From assembly GCF_001020985.1 (NCBI RefSeq), contig NZ_CP011542.1, positions 2,852,001 to 2,916,000 of the forward strand: a stretch of 64,000 bases of DNA. Reading direction: 5' to 3'. The notes below the pieces were generated by a model. The model was not told where the DNA came from and did no database searches. It saw nothing but the letters and a program-made list of their open reading frames with translations. Position numbers and translations under genes: made by a program. This stretch comes from Corynebacterium mustelae. Its GTDB lineage: Bacteria; Actinomycetota; Actinomycetes; Mycobacteriales; Mycobacteriaceae. Shown in pieces: positions 17,616 to 27,354 of the stretch. Position 1 is the first letter of the stretch; each line of letters starts with the position of its first letter.

Positions 17616-17909
17616 CTATGCAAAATGCACACATGCATCAGGCGCGGTTTCAAACACCCGCTGTGGAGCGCTCGCTTCACCTGTGATGACAGTTAACATT
17701 GGTTGGCCGATCGTTTCAGATTCACGAAGGTTGTCAACCTGCTCTTTAATACCTGGCAAACTGCTAAAAAAATCAATCGCAGGCATCTTGCGGGTCTGGG
17801 AACGCACAACTGGCCGAAGTGCACGAAGGTTGGCAATCGGGGTTTTCTGCCCCCAATCCAATTCGGCGGCAGTAGCAAATACCTTCTTAGACACAGTAGC
17901 TGTTGTCAT
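17616..17909 (-). CDS. 97-aa hypothetical protein leading the pilus operon
   Basis: Begins MTTATVSKKVFATAAELDWG with a strong RBS (GGAG, 6 nt, ATG). No signal peptide or membrane helix is apparent; it is soluble and Ala/Val/Thr-rich, with two clusters of charge (RPVVRSQTRK and IKEQVDNLRESET). I recognise no family. It is the first gene after the likely pilus promoter and ends 6 nt before the sortase GTG, so it may act as a leader for coupled translation, as a small regulator, or be the remnant of a larger gene. No Cys pair or HTH is convincing. Confidence 0.65.
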   Translation of the reverse strand: MTTATVSKKVFATAAELDWGQKTPIANLRALRPVVRSQTRKMPAIDFFSSLPGIKEQVDNLRESETIGQPMLTVITGEASAPQRVFETAPDACVHFA

Positions 17910-17971
17910 CTTTAACTCCTAGATTATGCGTTCAGCAATATCACAATCCAGCTAGCTTCACATAAACTAAC

Positions 17972-18000
17972 TAAATATTAGCTTAAAAGTATTTCGTCAA
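17972..18000 (-). promoter_or_regulatory. Probable promoter of the pilus cluster
   Basis: On the minus strand TTGACG (complement of 17995-18000) and TATTTA (complement of 17972-17977) are 17 nt apart. This predicts a transcript start near 17965 and a leader of about 55 nt before the 97-aa gene. Local sequence is strongly AT-rich. Confidence 0.5.
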
Positions 18001-18717
18001 CATTGCAAAGAGTTAGCATCCTTGCTTAATGCCAATCAAGCAGACTTTTTAGCAAGAACATTTATCTCAACTTCCCGCAATAAGAAAGAGATAGCAAATG
18101 TTTAACTTTTTAAATACTTAGAAAGCTTAACATGTCAATTAAGAATAGAACAATATCGACCCTCCCCCGGATTGCATGCAATGCAGTAGATACAATTCTT
18201 CTACATAGCCACAGTCCCACAACCAAGCAACGGCTAGACTTCCAACGCCTAAGCAAAAACATGACACTTAACAAAGATCACTTTTGAATCAACAGCATCC
18301 AACATACGCACCACCCCAGCTACGACAACCACCAATCACCTCCCCATGGAATGGTTGACTCAATGACAAGGCTCACACCTGCGGAGCCTTCGCCCACTTC
18401 CAGTACACAAACTGCCAATACCGACACCAACAACATAGTCAAACCATATTAATCAATAGCCTAATTTATAGGAACGAAATATGGACGACCTGTAGCCATA
18501 ATGAATATATTTGTCATCATTTGGCCAAGTTTGCTACCAGCTACATGTCGTCATGCAAACTTTTTTATAAGTTCTTTCACCCTCAAGCGGAATGATATTC
18601 GCACTGCTCCCGGCACCCTTTGTCTCCCATTTCAAGGTTGCGTGATGCCCATTCTTTTACAATCGCTATCCGATGCTTAATACGTCAGACATAGCGTCTT
18701 ATATCTAGTACAACTGA
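18001..18717 (-). other. AT-rich non-coding stretch upstream of the pilus cluster
   Basis: About 720 bp with no credible gene on either strand and lower GC than the flanking pur genes. It holds a perfect 12-bp palindrome ATTGCATGCAAT (18171-18182) and several A/T tracts. It could be a regulatory region for the pilus promoter or the scar of an acquisition event; I see no transposase remnant, tRNA or clear attachment repeat. Confidence 0.5.
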
Positions 18718-18747
18718 AGCTGGCTTCCACATTTGTGGAAGCCAGCT
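18718..18747 (-). terminator. Hairpin downstream of purL
   Basis: A 13-bp perfect stem AGCTGGCTTCCAC (18718-18730) / GTGGAAGCCAGCT (18735-18747) with loop ATTT. It lies 29 bp beyond the purL stop. No strong T-run follows on the minus strand, but stem strength and place fit a terminator that isolates purL from the pilus region. Confidence 0.75.
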
Positions 18748-18776
18748 GAAAACTCCTAGTAATACAAATGTGCCCG

Positions 18777-21068
18777 CTACTCGATAACCGAATTAGCTCC
18801 TATCGCGTGCCCAAATAATGTCGGAAGAGTTGCAGACCATGCCTCGCTTAGCTCCGCTAATGACAGCGCAACCGTGACTTCCCTATGTCCAGCCTCAAAC
18901 TTATCTTCGCTGCTAGTCATGCCGATCTTCACGCACGGAATCCCCAATTCCGCCGCACGAGCCGCCACCGCAGCCCCATCGGTTGTCGCCACCACAGCGC
19001 GCGACGCCGACTCAGAGAACAACGCGGTAAAGAAGTCCGCATGCACCTCAGACAGATCTAATGTGACACCACAACCTGCTTGGATCGCCATCTCCATGAT
19101 CGCTGCCCCTAAGCCGCCTTCGGAAAGGTCGTGGGCAGCGGTAACCACGTTCGGGTTGGCGAAGAAATTCACCAGTTTTTCTTCGTTAGCCAGATCAACC
19201 TTCGGCGGCATGCCTGATAGCCCAGCACCAGAAACTTGCTGCCAAATGGAACCGCCGAACTCGTCGAAAGTTTCACCCAGCAGATAAAGCTCTTCTTGCG
19301 CTTCCACTGTGCGTAGCTGGTTTCCGATCGACTCTCGGACGTCGTCAAGCACGCCAAGCACCCCAACAACCGGGGTAGGCAAAATCGCCTCAGTGCCAGT
19401 TTGGTTATAGAAAGACACGTTGCCGCCGGAAACCGGAATGCCCAATTCCTTACAACCATCAGCCAAACCGTGAACTGCTTCACGGAACTGCCACATCACC
19501 CCCGGGTCCTCTGGGGAACCAAAGTTCAGGCAATTGGTCACCGCAACCGGGCGGGCGCCGGTAACCGCCACGTTGCGGTATGCTTCCGCCAACGCCAACC
19601 GGGCACCAGAATTGGGATCGAGTTTGGTGTAGCGTCCCGAAGCATCCGCAGAAACCGCTACACCTCGGTTGGTTTCTTCGTCAATACGCAGCACACCGGC
19701 ATCCGCATGCTGTGCTTGTACCGTGTTACCGCGCACATAGCGATCATATTGATCGGTAATAAACGCCCGCGAACAAAGCGCCGGTGAGGAAATCATATCC
19801 AGAAGCGCCTTCTTGATCTTTTCCGCATCAGTTGGCTTTTCGACGCCGCCAAACTGTTGCAGTTCATCCTGCCACTCCGGGCGGGCAAACGGCCGCGTGT
19901 ACACCGGCCCCTCGTGGGCGATGGTGTGTGCTGGGGCGTCCACCACAACCTCTCCCTTATGGCGGATAATCAAGTGCTTGCCATCAGTGACCTCACCAAT
20001 CTCAGCGCACGGTACGCCCCAATGCTCACAGATTTTTGTGAACTTTTCGACGTCCTCTGGCCGCACCACCGCGCACATACGCTCCTGGGATTCCGAGCAC
20101 AAAATCTCAGCAGCCAGCATGTTCTTCGCACGAAGCGGAACATTATCCAAATTGATTTCCATGCCGCCGTCGCCGGCAGCCGCAAGTTCAGAGGTGGCAC
20201 ACGATAATCCAGCACCACCCAAGTCCTGAATACCCACAACCACGCCTGCCTTATATAAGTCCAGGCAGCATTCAATCAGAACCTTCTCGGCAAATGGGTC
20301 GCCCACCTGTACCGCAGGCAGTTTACGCTCGGCGCCCTCTTCAAAGGTATCGGAGGCCAACACGGACACACCACCAATGCCGTCCAAACCAGTGCGCGAC
20401 CCAAACAGCATTACCTTGTTACCCAACCCAGAAGCGAAAGCCAATTTGAGGTCTTCCACCTTCAACGTTCCCACACACAACGCGTTAACCAACGGGTTGC
20501 CAGCATAGGACTCGTCGAAGATGGTCTCACCGCCAATATTTGGCAGGCCGAGACAATTGCCATAATGCGAGATACCGGAAACAACACCTGGCAAAACCCG
20601 GGAGGTGTCCGGAGCATCCGCCGGGCCAAACCGTAGCTGGTCCATGACCGCGATCGGGCGGGCTCCCATCGCCATGATGTCGCGCACGATACCACCAATA
20701 CCGGTAGCGGCGCCTTGGTGCGGCTCCACATAGGACGGGTGGTTATGGGATTCCACCCGGAAAGTCACCGCATTACCGTCACCAATATCGACCACACCGG
20801 CGTTTTCGCCGATACCAGCCAAAATTTTTGCTCCCATTTCCTCGGTAGTGGTTTCACCGAAGTACCGCAGGTGCACCTTGGATGACTTATAAGAACAGTG
20901 CTCCGACCACATGACGGAGTACATGGCCAATTCCGCGTCGGTTGGGCGACGACCCAGGATTTCTTTAATGCGGGCGTATTCGTCGTCTTTTAGCCCCAAC
21001 GATGCATATGGTTGTTGCGCATCTGGGTTTTTAATCGCCTGCTCAACGGTGTCATTGAAAGTAGTCAT
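18777..21068 (-). CDS. purL: Phosphoribosylformylglycinamidine synthase subunit PurL
   Basis: The 763-residue small-type PurL, the synthetase subunit of FGAM synthase: it converts FGAR, ATP and ammonia (channelled from PurQ, with PurS as a bridge) to FGAM. Visible marks are [74 protein letters not shown] and the second half [14 protein letters not shown] and [16 protein letters not shown] [13 protein letters not shown]. Length and lack of a glutaminase domain match the three-subunit enzyme. It follows purQ after 15 nt and purS before that, forming the purSQL operon. A single ATG with RBS AAAGGAG is visible. Confidence 0.97.
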   Translation of the reverse strand: MTTFNDTVEQAIKNPDAQQPYASLGLKDDEYARIKEILGRRPTDAELAMYSVMWSEHCSYKSSKVHLRYFGETTTEEMGAKILAGIGENAGVVDIGDGNAVTFRVESHNHPSYVEPHQGAATGIGGIVRDIMAMGARPIAVMDQLRFGPADAPDTSRVLPGVVSGISHYGNCLGLPNIGGETIFDESYAGNPLVNALCVGTLKVEDLKLAFASGLGNKVMLFGSRTGLDGIGGVSVLASDTFEEGAERKLPAVQVGDPFAEKVLIECCLDLYKAGVVVGIQDLGGAGLSCATSELAAAGDGGMEINLDNVPLRAKNMLAAEILCSESQERMCAVVRPEDVEKFTKICEHWGVPCAEIGEVTDGKHLIIRHKGEVVVDAPAHTIAHEGPVYTRPFARPEWQDELQQFGGVEKPTDAEKIKKALLDMISSPALCSRAFITDQYDRYVRGNTVQAQHADAGVLRIDEETNRGVAVSADASGRYTKLDPNSGARLALAEAYRNVAVTGARPVAVTNCLNFGSPEDPGVMWQFREAVHGLADGCKELGIPVSGGNVSFYNQTGTEAILPTPVVGVLGVLDDVRESIGNQLRTVEAQEELYLLGETFDEFGGSIWQQVSGAGLSGMPPKVDLANEEKLVNFFANPNVVTAAHDLSEGGLGAAIMEMAIQAGCGVTLDLSEVHADFFTALFSESASRAVVATTDGAAVAARAAELGIPCVKIGMTSSEDKFEAGHREVTVALSLAELSEAWSATLPTLFGHAIGANSVIE

Positions 21069-21083
21069 TGTCCGTGTTCTCCT

Positions 21084-21755
21084 TTAAGCAGCGATAGTGC
21101 CAACAGCCGACAGGAACAACTGCAAACCGTCAGTGGACGGCCCAGTCAAAGTATCAATAGCGTGTTCTGGGTGCGGCATCAAACCCACCACACGGCCAGT
21201 TTCGTTCGTGATACCAGCAATGGCGTTGAGCGAACCATTGAAATTGTCGGTGTAGCGAAACACCACCCGACCCTCATCTTCCAACATACGCACCGTCTCC
21301 GCCGACGCCTGGAACCGACCCTCTCCGTGCTTAGCAGGTATGAGAATCTTATCCCCAGCTGTCAATGAGGAGGTCCACGCCGTGTCGGCGTTTTCCACCA
21401 CCAAATGCGTATCGACGCAGTGGAAATGCAATCCTTGGTTCCGCGTCAGCGCGCCTGGCAAAAGCTTCGCCTCAGTAAGAATCTGAAAACCATTACAAAT
21501 GCCCAACACCGGCATGCCCTTGCCCGCCGCATCGATCACGGACTGCATTACAGGCGCAAGAGCAGAAATAGCGCCGGTGCGCACGTAGTCGCCGTAGGAA
21601 AACCCACCAGGTACTACCACCGCATCGACGCCTTTGAGATCATAATCAGCGTGCCACAGACTCACAGCTTCGGCACCTGAATATCGCACCGCGCGGGCGG
21701 CGTCGACGTCGTCAAGCGTGCCGGGGAACGTTATAACTCCGATTTTTGCGCTCAT
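21084..21755 (-). CDS. purQ: FGAM synthase glutaminase subunit PurQ
   Basis: A 223-residue class I glutamine amidotransferase that releases ammonia for PurL. The nucleophile elbow is [10 protein letters not shown] (Cys), and the His-Glu pair is in GLMPHPEHA near the C-terminus. The N-terminus [22 protein letters not shown] and the [13 protein letters not shown] oxyanion segment fit the family. The ATG at 21755 starts 4 nt after the purS stop, so coupling is likely; a longer in-frame reading from 21830 overlaps purS and is not needed. The enzyme acts in the cytosol as a complex with PurS and PurL. Confidence 0.96.
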   Translation of the reverse strand: MSAKIGVITFPGTLDDVDAARAVRYSGAEAVSLWHADYDLKGVDAVVVPGGFSYGDYVRTGAISALAPVMQSVIDAAGKGMPVLGICNGFQILTEAKLLPGALTRNQGLHFHCVDTHLVVENADTAWTSSLTAGDKILIPAKHGEGRFQASAETVRMLEDEGRVVFRYTDNFNGSLNAIAGITNETGRVVGLMPHPEHAIDTLTGPSTDGLQLFLSAVGTIAA

Positions 21756-21759
21756 GTGG

Positions 21760-21996
21760 TTACGCCTCGAAGATGATGTCGTAGTCTTCAATAACAGTGT
21801 TGGCAAGAAGCTTCTCAGCCATCTTTTCAACCTGCTCTTTAGTTACCGTATCGTCCACTTCAATTTCGAAGCGTTTACCTTGACGAACATCGCTAACCCC
21901 CTCAATTTCAAGCAAGCCCAAACCACGGACAACCTGCTGCCCCTGGGGATCCAAAATCTCGGGTTTCAACATCACGTTCACAACTACACGGGCCAC
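21760..21996 (-). CDS. purS: FGAM synthase subunit PurS
   Basis: A 78-residue protein, the usual PurS size. It starts [19 protein letters not shown] and carries [28 protein letters not shown], the ferredoxin-like fold that bridges PurL and PurQ. RBS GGAG lies 7 nt from the ATG. It is first in the purS-purQ-purL order, so the promoter should lie in 21997-22110, where I find no convincing regulatory motif. Confidence 0.96.
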   Translation of the reverse strand: MARVVVNVMLKPEILDPQGQQVVRGLGLLEIEGVSDVRQGKRFEIEVDDTVTKEQVEKMAEKLLANTVIEDYDIIFEA

Positions 21997-22114
21997 GTTG
22001 GAAGCTCCTCAATCACAGTAGAATTGCCAGACACCGTACGACAGGCATCATCATGCAAGTAGTTTAGTCACAAAAACAGCAGATTCTACTATCCTTAAGG
22101 AAACCCCCGATTAT

Positions 22115-22585
22115 TTAGATAGGTAAATACTGCTCAATCATGTTAATGATCGGCATTTCGTCCGGCTCCATAGCTGGCGCAAACCTACCCACAACCTCAC
22201 CATCTGGCGATACCAGAAACTTCTCAAAATTCCACTCAATGTCCGGGCCATCACCCTTTAAGAACGTATATAGCGGGTGCGCATTGGGGCCATTGACGTC
22301 ACTTTTGGCAAGCAGCGGGAAGCTCACCCCATAGTTCGTGCTACAAAACTCCGCGATCTGCTTATCCGTACCCGGTTCCTCCTCTGCGAATTGATTACAT
22401 GGAACCCCGATAACGAAAAGACCCCGGTGGGCGTAGTCATTAAACAAATCCTGCAATAACTCGTACTGCGGGGTATAACCGCACTTAGAGGCAGTATTGA
22501 CAATCAGCAATAAATGTCCCGCCCAATCCGCCATTGTCGTTGTAGTGCCATCGTTTGTGGTGACCTCGATATCGTAAATACTCAT
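22115..22585 (-). CDS. Glutathione peroxidase family thiol peroxidase
   Basis: A 156-residue peroxidase of the Gpx/BsaA family with catalytic Cys in NTASKCGYTPQYELLQ. Gln and Trp of the catalytic set lie in VIGVPCNQFAEEEPGTDK and IEWNFEKFLV. A second Cys (CSTNYGVSF) could be the resolving partner, as in thioredoxin-dependent Gpx. Corynebacteria lack glutathione, so thioredoxin or mycothiol/mycoredoxin is the likelier reductant; that is inference. The start MSIYDIEV is preferred over the slightly longer MCMSIYD. Single gene between purS and the peptidase; no clear operon partner. Confidence 0.92.
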   Translation of the reverse strand: MSIYDIEVTTNDGTTTTMADWAGHLLLIVNTASKCGYTPQYELLQDLFNDYAHRGLFVIGVPCNQFAEEEPGTDKQIAEFCSTNYGVSFPLLAKSDVNGPNAHPLYTFLKGDGPDIEWNFEKFLVSPDGEVVGRFAPAMEPDEMPIINMIEQYLPI

Positions 22586-22737
22586 GCACACTAATGTACC
22601 GAGTACACCGTATCAGCCACACCGGTTTTGCGTAGATGCAATCCCGCGCACGTAGCTAGCAGCAAGTGCTTCGGTTACGTTATGCCCCCTATCCACAACG
22701 CAACCGGGGCGGGGAAATCCCCGCCTCAATGCACCGT

Positions 22738-24855
22738 TTAGGCTTCGAGTCCGGTTGCTTGGTTAATCAACCACGCGTATTCGAAAGCAGTCTGGTGCCA
22801 CTTTTCGTACCGGCCAGATACGCCGCCGTGCCCTGCCGCCATTTCGGTTTTCAACAGGAACTTGCCGTCGGTCGCGGTAGCGCGAAGTTTAGCGATCCAC
22901 TTTGCTGGCTCAACGTATAACACCCGAGTATCGTTGATGCTGGTTACGGCGAGGATATTGGGGTAGGGTTTGGCCTCAATATTCTCATACGGCGCGTAGC
23001 TGGCCATGTAGTGGTACACCTGTGGATCAGCGTATGGGTTACCCCACTCTTCCCACTCCGGCACGGTCAACGGTAGCTCTGGCATAAGGATCGACGTGAG
23101 CGGATCGACAAATGGGACGTTCGCTTCGATCGCCTTAAACCGGTCACCGCCCATATTCGCCACCGCACCCATCAACAAGCCACCGGCGGAACCACCATCG
23201 GCTACCAACATATCCCGAGTGGTTATGTTATCCGCCAGGAAGAAATCCGCCACCGCGATAAAGTCAGTGAAGGTATTGCGCTTTTTCAGCATCTTGCCGT
23301 TTTCATACCAGCCACGACCCATTTCGCCACCACCACGCACATGCGCAATGGCAAAAATCATGCCGCGATCCAACATGGACAGACGGGCCACGGAGAAACC
23401 AGGGTCAATGGAAATCTCGTAGGCACCATAGCCGTACAATAAGGTGGGGTTTGGTTTTGAAAAATCAAGGTCAGCACGGTGGATAACGGAGACTGGAATC
23501 TCCGCACCGTCTTTAGCTTTCACCCATACCCGGTGGGCTTGATAGTCATCCGGGTTGTAGCCGCCAAGTACCTCTTGTTCTTTCAAAAGTCGCTTTTCCC
23601 CGGTTGCAACCACGTAGTCATAGACCTTATTTGGGGTAATGAACGAGGTGTAGGACATGCGTAAAACTGGCGCATCCCACTCCGGATTGCCAGCTATGCC
23701 GAGACTGTAGAGTTCCTCATCGAAGCTTAGCTCTTCGAAGCTCCCCAGGTGGCCGTCGTTAAGCTTCATTATCGCAGCCCGGCTGATCGCATCCTTACGG
23801 TAGGCGATGACAATCTGGTCGCGGAACGTATCGGCCCCCTCAAGGCGAACATCGTCATTGTGTTCCACAAGCACGGTAAGATCGCCGAAATTGCCAAGCT
23901 GATCCTCAGCCCACATCCAACCTAATTCAAAGTTAGGACCATGAGCATTGTGGGTAACTAACCACGCATCTTTGTCCTCTAGAACCGCATGCTCGACGAC
24001 GTATTCGATGCCCTCTTCACGCGGACGAATCACCCGAAACTCACCGGTAGGGTTGTCTTGTTCCAATACCCATACCTCGCTGGTTACCTTCGATGCAACC
24101 TCGATCATCAAGTATTTTTCGCTGCGGGTACCACCCACACCAACGTTGTAGCGCTCATCAGCCTCGTGGAAAACCCGCACATCCTCACTGGCATCCGTGC
24201 CAATTCGGTGCCGCCAGACGGAATCGGAACGCCACGCGTCGTCAACCCGCTGGTAGAACAAATACTCTTCGCCCGCCCAGGTAGCACCGTAGTAGACATC
24301 CTCAATAACATCGGGCAGCAGCTCACCGGTGTCGAGATCCTTAATGCGCAAGGTAAACCGTTCGTCACCAGCCGTATCAACCGAATAAGCCAGGTACCTG
24401 CCGGAAGTGGTCACCGAGGAGGCACCAAGTGCGAAAAAGTCATGGCCTTCTGCCAATTCATTAAGATCAAGCAGCACCTGCTCACCCGGCGCGGCTTCCG
24501 CTTCGTCGATGACAGGTGGAACCCATGGGTCGTGCTCTTCATCGACGGCTAGCCGACAGGAAATGCCGTAGGACTTGCCCTCCACGCTGCGACCGTAGTA
24601 CCAAAAGTCGCCCGCCCGGGTTGGCACAGACATGTCAGTTTCTTTCACCCGAGACTTGATTTCCTGAAAGATGTTTTCCTTCAGCTCCGCAAGATTACTG
24701 GTTTCTTGCTCTGTGTAGGCATTTTCTTCTTCCAAGTAGGCAATAGTTTCGGGAGATTCTTTTTCCCGTAACCATTCGTAGTTATCGTTAAAGTCGATGC
24801 CGTGGTGGCTGCGGGTATGGGGTTTTTGTGCCGCAATGGGGGCGTTGATAGTCAT
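22738..24855 (-). CDS. S9 family oligopeptidase (protease II type)
   Basis: A 705-residue serine peptidase. The N-terminal two thirds are a beta-propeller (WYYGRSVEGKSYGISCR onward) and the C-terminal third is the alpha/beta hydrolase domain. The catalytic Ser is in DGGSAGGLLMGA, Asp in SINDTRVLYVEP and His in AAGHGGVSGR. Protease II (oligopeptidase B) cleaves short peptides after basic residues; specificity here is not proven. The start MTINAPIAAQKPH (24855) matches the family, while a start at 24939 adds a basic, unrelated stretch. No signal peptide, so cytosolic. It is divergent from the DedA-like gene. Confidence 0.92.
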   Translation of the reverse strand: MTINAPIAAQKPHTRSHHGIDFNDNYEWLREKESPETIAYLEEENAYTEQETSNLAELKENIFQEIKSRVKETDMSVPTRAGDFWYYGRSVEGKSYGISCRLAVDEEHDPWVPPVIDEAEAAPGEQVLLDLNELAEGHDFFALGASSVTTSGRYLAYSVDTAGDERFTLRIKDLDTGELLPDVIEDVYYGATWAGEEYLFYQRVDDAWRSDSVWRHRIGTDASEDVRVFHEADERYNVGVGGTRSEKYLMIEVASKVTSEVWVLEQDNPTGEFRVIRPREEGIEYVVEHAVLEDKDAWLVTHNAHGPNFELGWMWAEDQLGNFGDLTVLVEHNDDVRLEGADTFRDQIVIAYRKDAISRAAIMKLNDGHLGSFEELSFDEELYSLGIAGNPEWDAPVLRMSYTSFITPNKVYDYVVATGEKRLLKEQEVLGGYNPDDYQAHRVWVKAKDGAEIPVSVIHRADLDFSKPNPTLLYGYGAYEISIDPGFSVARLSMLDRGMIFAIAHVRGGGEMGRGWYENGKMLKKRNTFTDFIAVADFFLADNITTRDMLVADGGSAGGLLMGAVANMGGDRFKAIEANVPFVDPLTSILMPELPLTVPEWEEWGNPYADPQVYHYMASYAPYENIEAKPYPNILAVTSINDTRVLYVEPAKWIAKLRATATDGKFLLKTEMAAGHGGVSGRYEKWHQTAFEYAWLINQATGLEA

Positions 24856-24981
24856 AGGACTACATCGTAGTGGGTAGCGGCAAGTGGCGAAAACACGGGT
24901 AATACGAACGGCTTTCAGTGCGCTACACTTCGAGGACAAGGCCTGTCAGTTTTAAGCAAAAAGGTTAGTTAAAGGAGATTT

Positions 24982-25779
24982 ATGGCATCCACGCATCACT
25001 TCGAATCGGAGGGTCACGCACCGAAACGCGCGATAGACCACAAATCTGAAGTCGATAGAGATACTGACCATCATGAGGCTGACACCGCAACCGATACCGC
25101 CAAGCCGAAACCGACTAGCGAACTGCCAGAATTTTTAGCCAACGCCACCCGTGCTGATTGGGTGCTATGGGGGCTTATGGTAGCTGCTGGCATTTACGGC
25201 TTCGCACTGATCCCGTTTCGAGCTTTGCTACTGGTTAACCACCCGTTTTTGTATGCCGGACTATCAGGATCCAATCTGGCGGTTTTGACTGTAGGCGCCA
25301 CTCATTCCGACAAACCATGGCATTTGGTGGCGGTGGTCATTATCGCTACGCTCAGCGCCGCTAAATTCTTACCGCTTTATTTCTTGTTAGGTAAACGTTG
25401 GGGTAAGGAATTTGTAGACATGATGTTTGCCGGACACCCGCCACGGTGGTTTAGCAAGCTGGAAAACTTCATCTACAACCATCAAGGTTTCAGCTTCCTG
25501 CTGTCGTGTATCCCGTTCTCCCCTATTTCACCTGTCCTGATTGTCACAATCTCCGGCATCAAACGTGCCCGTGGCTTGTTCGTATCATTGTGGGTTTTGG
25601 GCTTTATTACTTTACTGAAATTGTTCTACCTCTACCTTGGCGTGACATTTGGCACCCAGGTACAAGGAACACTAGAGGTTATCAACCGGTACATCACATG
25701 GATCACCATCGCACTGATTGCCTGGCTATTCATTTCCATCAACTTAAAGCAACGCAAGAAGGGCGCGTTACGAAAATAA
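24982..25779 (+). CDS. DedA/VTT-domain membrane protein
   Basis: A 265-residue protein with a charged cytosolic N-terminus of about 50 residues (His/Asp/Lys-rich, probably disordered) and then 5-6 hydrophobic segments. The layout resembles the DedA/VTT family: a re-entrant-like FLLSCIPFSPISPVLIVTISGI with the two prolines, and LLGKRWGKEFVDMMF. Family members act in membrane lipid flipping or homeostasis and proton-linked stress tolerance; the substrate here is unknown. It has an excellent RBS (AAAGGAGATTTATG). It is divergent from the S9 gene and convergent with purC, with a strong shared terminator downstream. Confidence 0.75.
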   Translation: MASTHHFESEGHAPKRAIDHKSEVDRDTDHHEADTATDTAKPKPTSELPEFLANATRADWVLWGLMVAAGIYGFALIPFRALLLVNHPFLYAGLSGSNLAVLTVGATHSDKPWHLVAVVIIATLSAAKFLPLYFLLGKRWGKEFVDMMFAGHPPRWFSKLENFIYNHQGFSFLLSCIPFSPISPVLIVTISGIKRARGLFVSLWVLGFITLLKLFYLYLGVTFGTQVQGTLEVINRYITWITIALIAWLFISINLKQRKKGALRK

Positions 25780-25800
25780 GCGCTACACCGCACATGGTAA

Positions 25801-25842
25801 AACCGCTGGTTGCCTGAGTCTAAGATCAGGCAACCAGCGGTT
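25801..25842. terminator. Bidirectional terminator
   Basis: A perfect 17-bp stem AACCGCTGGTTGCCTGA (25801-25817) / TCAGGCAACCAGCGGTT (25826-25842), loop 8 nt. A T-run follows on the plus strand and A residues precede it, giving a U-run on the other strand too. It serves the DedA-like gene and convergent purC. Confidence 0.93.
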
Positions 25843-25856
25843 TTTAATGTTTTAGC

Positions 25857-26750
25857 TTAGGCGCAGCAACCAATCCAACAAGAGAATTTCAGTCCCGTGA
25901 TCCGCTCAAACGCTTCCACGTAGCGTTCCCGCGTGGCTTCAACCACTGAGCCTGGAAGTGGCGGTGGCGGAAGTTGGGAGTCTTTATCCCAACCGGACTT
26001 CGCGGAAGTCAACCAGTTGCGCACAAACTGTTTATCAAAGCTTGGCTGAACTTTACCCGCCTGGTACCCCGCTGCAGGCCAATAGCGGGAAGAATCTGGG
26101 GTCAGTACCTCGTCGGCAAGCACCAAGGAACCATCCTCGTCGATCCCAAATTCAAACTTTGTATCCGCAAGGATCAGGCCCTTCTCCTCAGCCATCTTCG
26201 CCGCTTCGGCATAAATACGAATGCTGGCATCGCGCAATTCATTCGCACGGGCTTCGCCGAGCTTCTCAACTACCTGCTCAAAGGTGACATTTTCATCATG
26301 GTCACCAATATCTGCCTTGGTTGCTGGGGTGAAAATCGGCTCCGGTAGCTTTGATGCTTCAACCAGCCCCTCTGGAAGTTCAATGCCGCAAACGGCACCA
26401 GTCTCTTGGTATTCTTTCAACCCCGAACCGGTGAGATAACCGCGCACAACGCATTCAAACGGCACCATTTTCAGCTTCTTGCACACCATCGCACGACCCA
26501 ATACTTCTTCTGGAATTCGGGGATCGTCGATACCGCCTGCCAGGTGGTTGGGGAAATCGATGTTGTCAAAAAAGAACATACTCATCGCGGTGAGTACTCG
26601 ACCCTTGTCTGGAATTTCGGTGTCCAGGATGTGGTCATACGCCGAAATTCGGTCGGAAACGACCATGAGCAGGTTTTCTTCGTCGATCTCGTAGATCTCA
26701 CGAACCTTACCCGCAGAGACGTGATTGTACTGGGAGAGTTCAGGACGCAT
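25857..26750 (-). CDS. purC: SAICAR synthetase PurC
   Basis: A 297-residue enzyme joining aspartate to CAIR with ATP to give SAICAR. Family marks are [28 protein letters not shown], the [22 protein letters not shown] segment and [31 protein letters not shown]. It begins [15 protein letters not shown] (no closer alternative needed). The tail CWIGCCA ends with Cys. It reads toward the terminator at 25801-25842 and stands alone; about 600 bp of repeat-rich sequence lies upstream before the methyltransferase gene. Confidence 0.96.
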   Translation of the reverse strand: MRPELSQYNHVSAGKVREIYEIDEENLLMVVSDRISAYDHILDTEIPDKGRVLTAMSMFFFDNIDFPNHLAGGIDDPRIPEEVLGRAMVCKKLKMVPFECVVRGYLTGSGLKEYQETGAVCGIELPEGLVEASKLPEPIFTPATKADIGDHDENVTFEQVVEKLGEARANELRDASIRIYAEAAKMAEEKGLILADTKFEFGIDEDGSLVLADEVLTPDSSRYWPAAGYQAGKVQPSFDKQFVRNWLTSAKSGWDKDSQLPPPPLPGSVVEATRERYVEAFERITGLKFSCWIGCCA

Positions 26751-26989
26751 AAGGAATGAGTGTAGACCTATTTAAAAACAAAAGGCTAGTTAATGAAATG
26801 TAATACACATAACGATATAAAAACAGCAGATAGAGCCGTATTTATTTGATTAATCCCACCCCTTTAATAGTGTCCCGCTTTTCGACGCCACCAGGGCCAA
26901 ACAAGCTACCGCACCCTATATCAAGGCGATGTGCTTTATCAGGCGCAACCCTTTAATCGGAGTTGAATGCTTTCCTAAGCCCTCAACCC

Positions 26990-27235
26990 GTGTGCTGCGA
27001 AACCTCACAGCAGGGCGTCGAAAAGCAACCCCACAGGCACACTTCGCAGCACAGCCCCACAACCACCACTACCTGAACAAACCTCAGTGCTGCATTTCCG
27101 CAAAACCATACCCACAACCCCAGCCCCATTTCCCACCTTCGCAGCACACAGCAATCCCCCAGCACAACCCGTGTGCTGCGAAACCTCGCAGCAAGGCGTC
27201 GAAAAGCAACCCCACAGACGCGCTTCGCAACACAC
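26990..27235. repeat. Palindromic repeat cluster, locus 1
   Basis: Units begin TGTGCTGCGAA and end TTCGCAGCACA, an inverted pair. Starts are at 26991 and 27172; ends are at 27043-27053, 27139-27150 and a diverged one at 27224-27234 (TTCGCAACACA). 26990-27149 matches a 160-bp stretch present twice at locus 3 with only a few changes. Two copies of GCTTTTCGACG lie inside on the minus strand (27016-27026, 27197-27207). It lies in the 604-bp gap between purC and the methyltransferase; the first part of the gap (26751-26989) holds only the purC upstream region. Confidence 0.85.
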
Positions 27236-27354
27236 TTCTATCTCGTACTGGTTTACGCCACGAACTTCTACAAGTGAGCGTACCCTAAGTAATTGAAGGC
27301 AGTATGTAGTTTCGGCATGCTGCTTGCAGAACCAGATTCAACGGAGGGTACATC

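Noticed and set aside
26983..27296. Short Cys-rich or Pro-rich open frames at 27.0-27.3 kb and the same type at 45.0-45.6 kb
   Set aside because: They follow the palindromic repeats on both strands at loci 1 and 3, and their similarity is that of the DNA repeat. No RBS, no conserved start.
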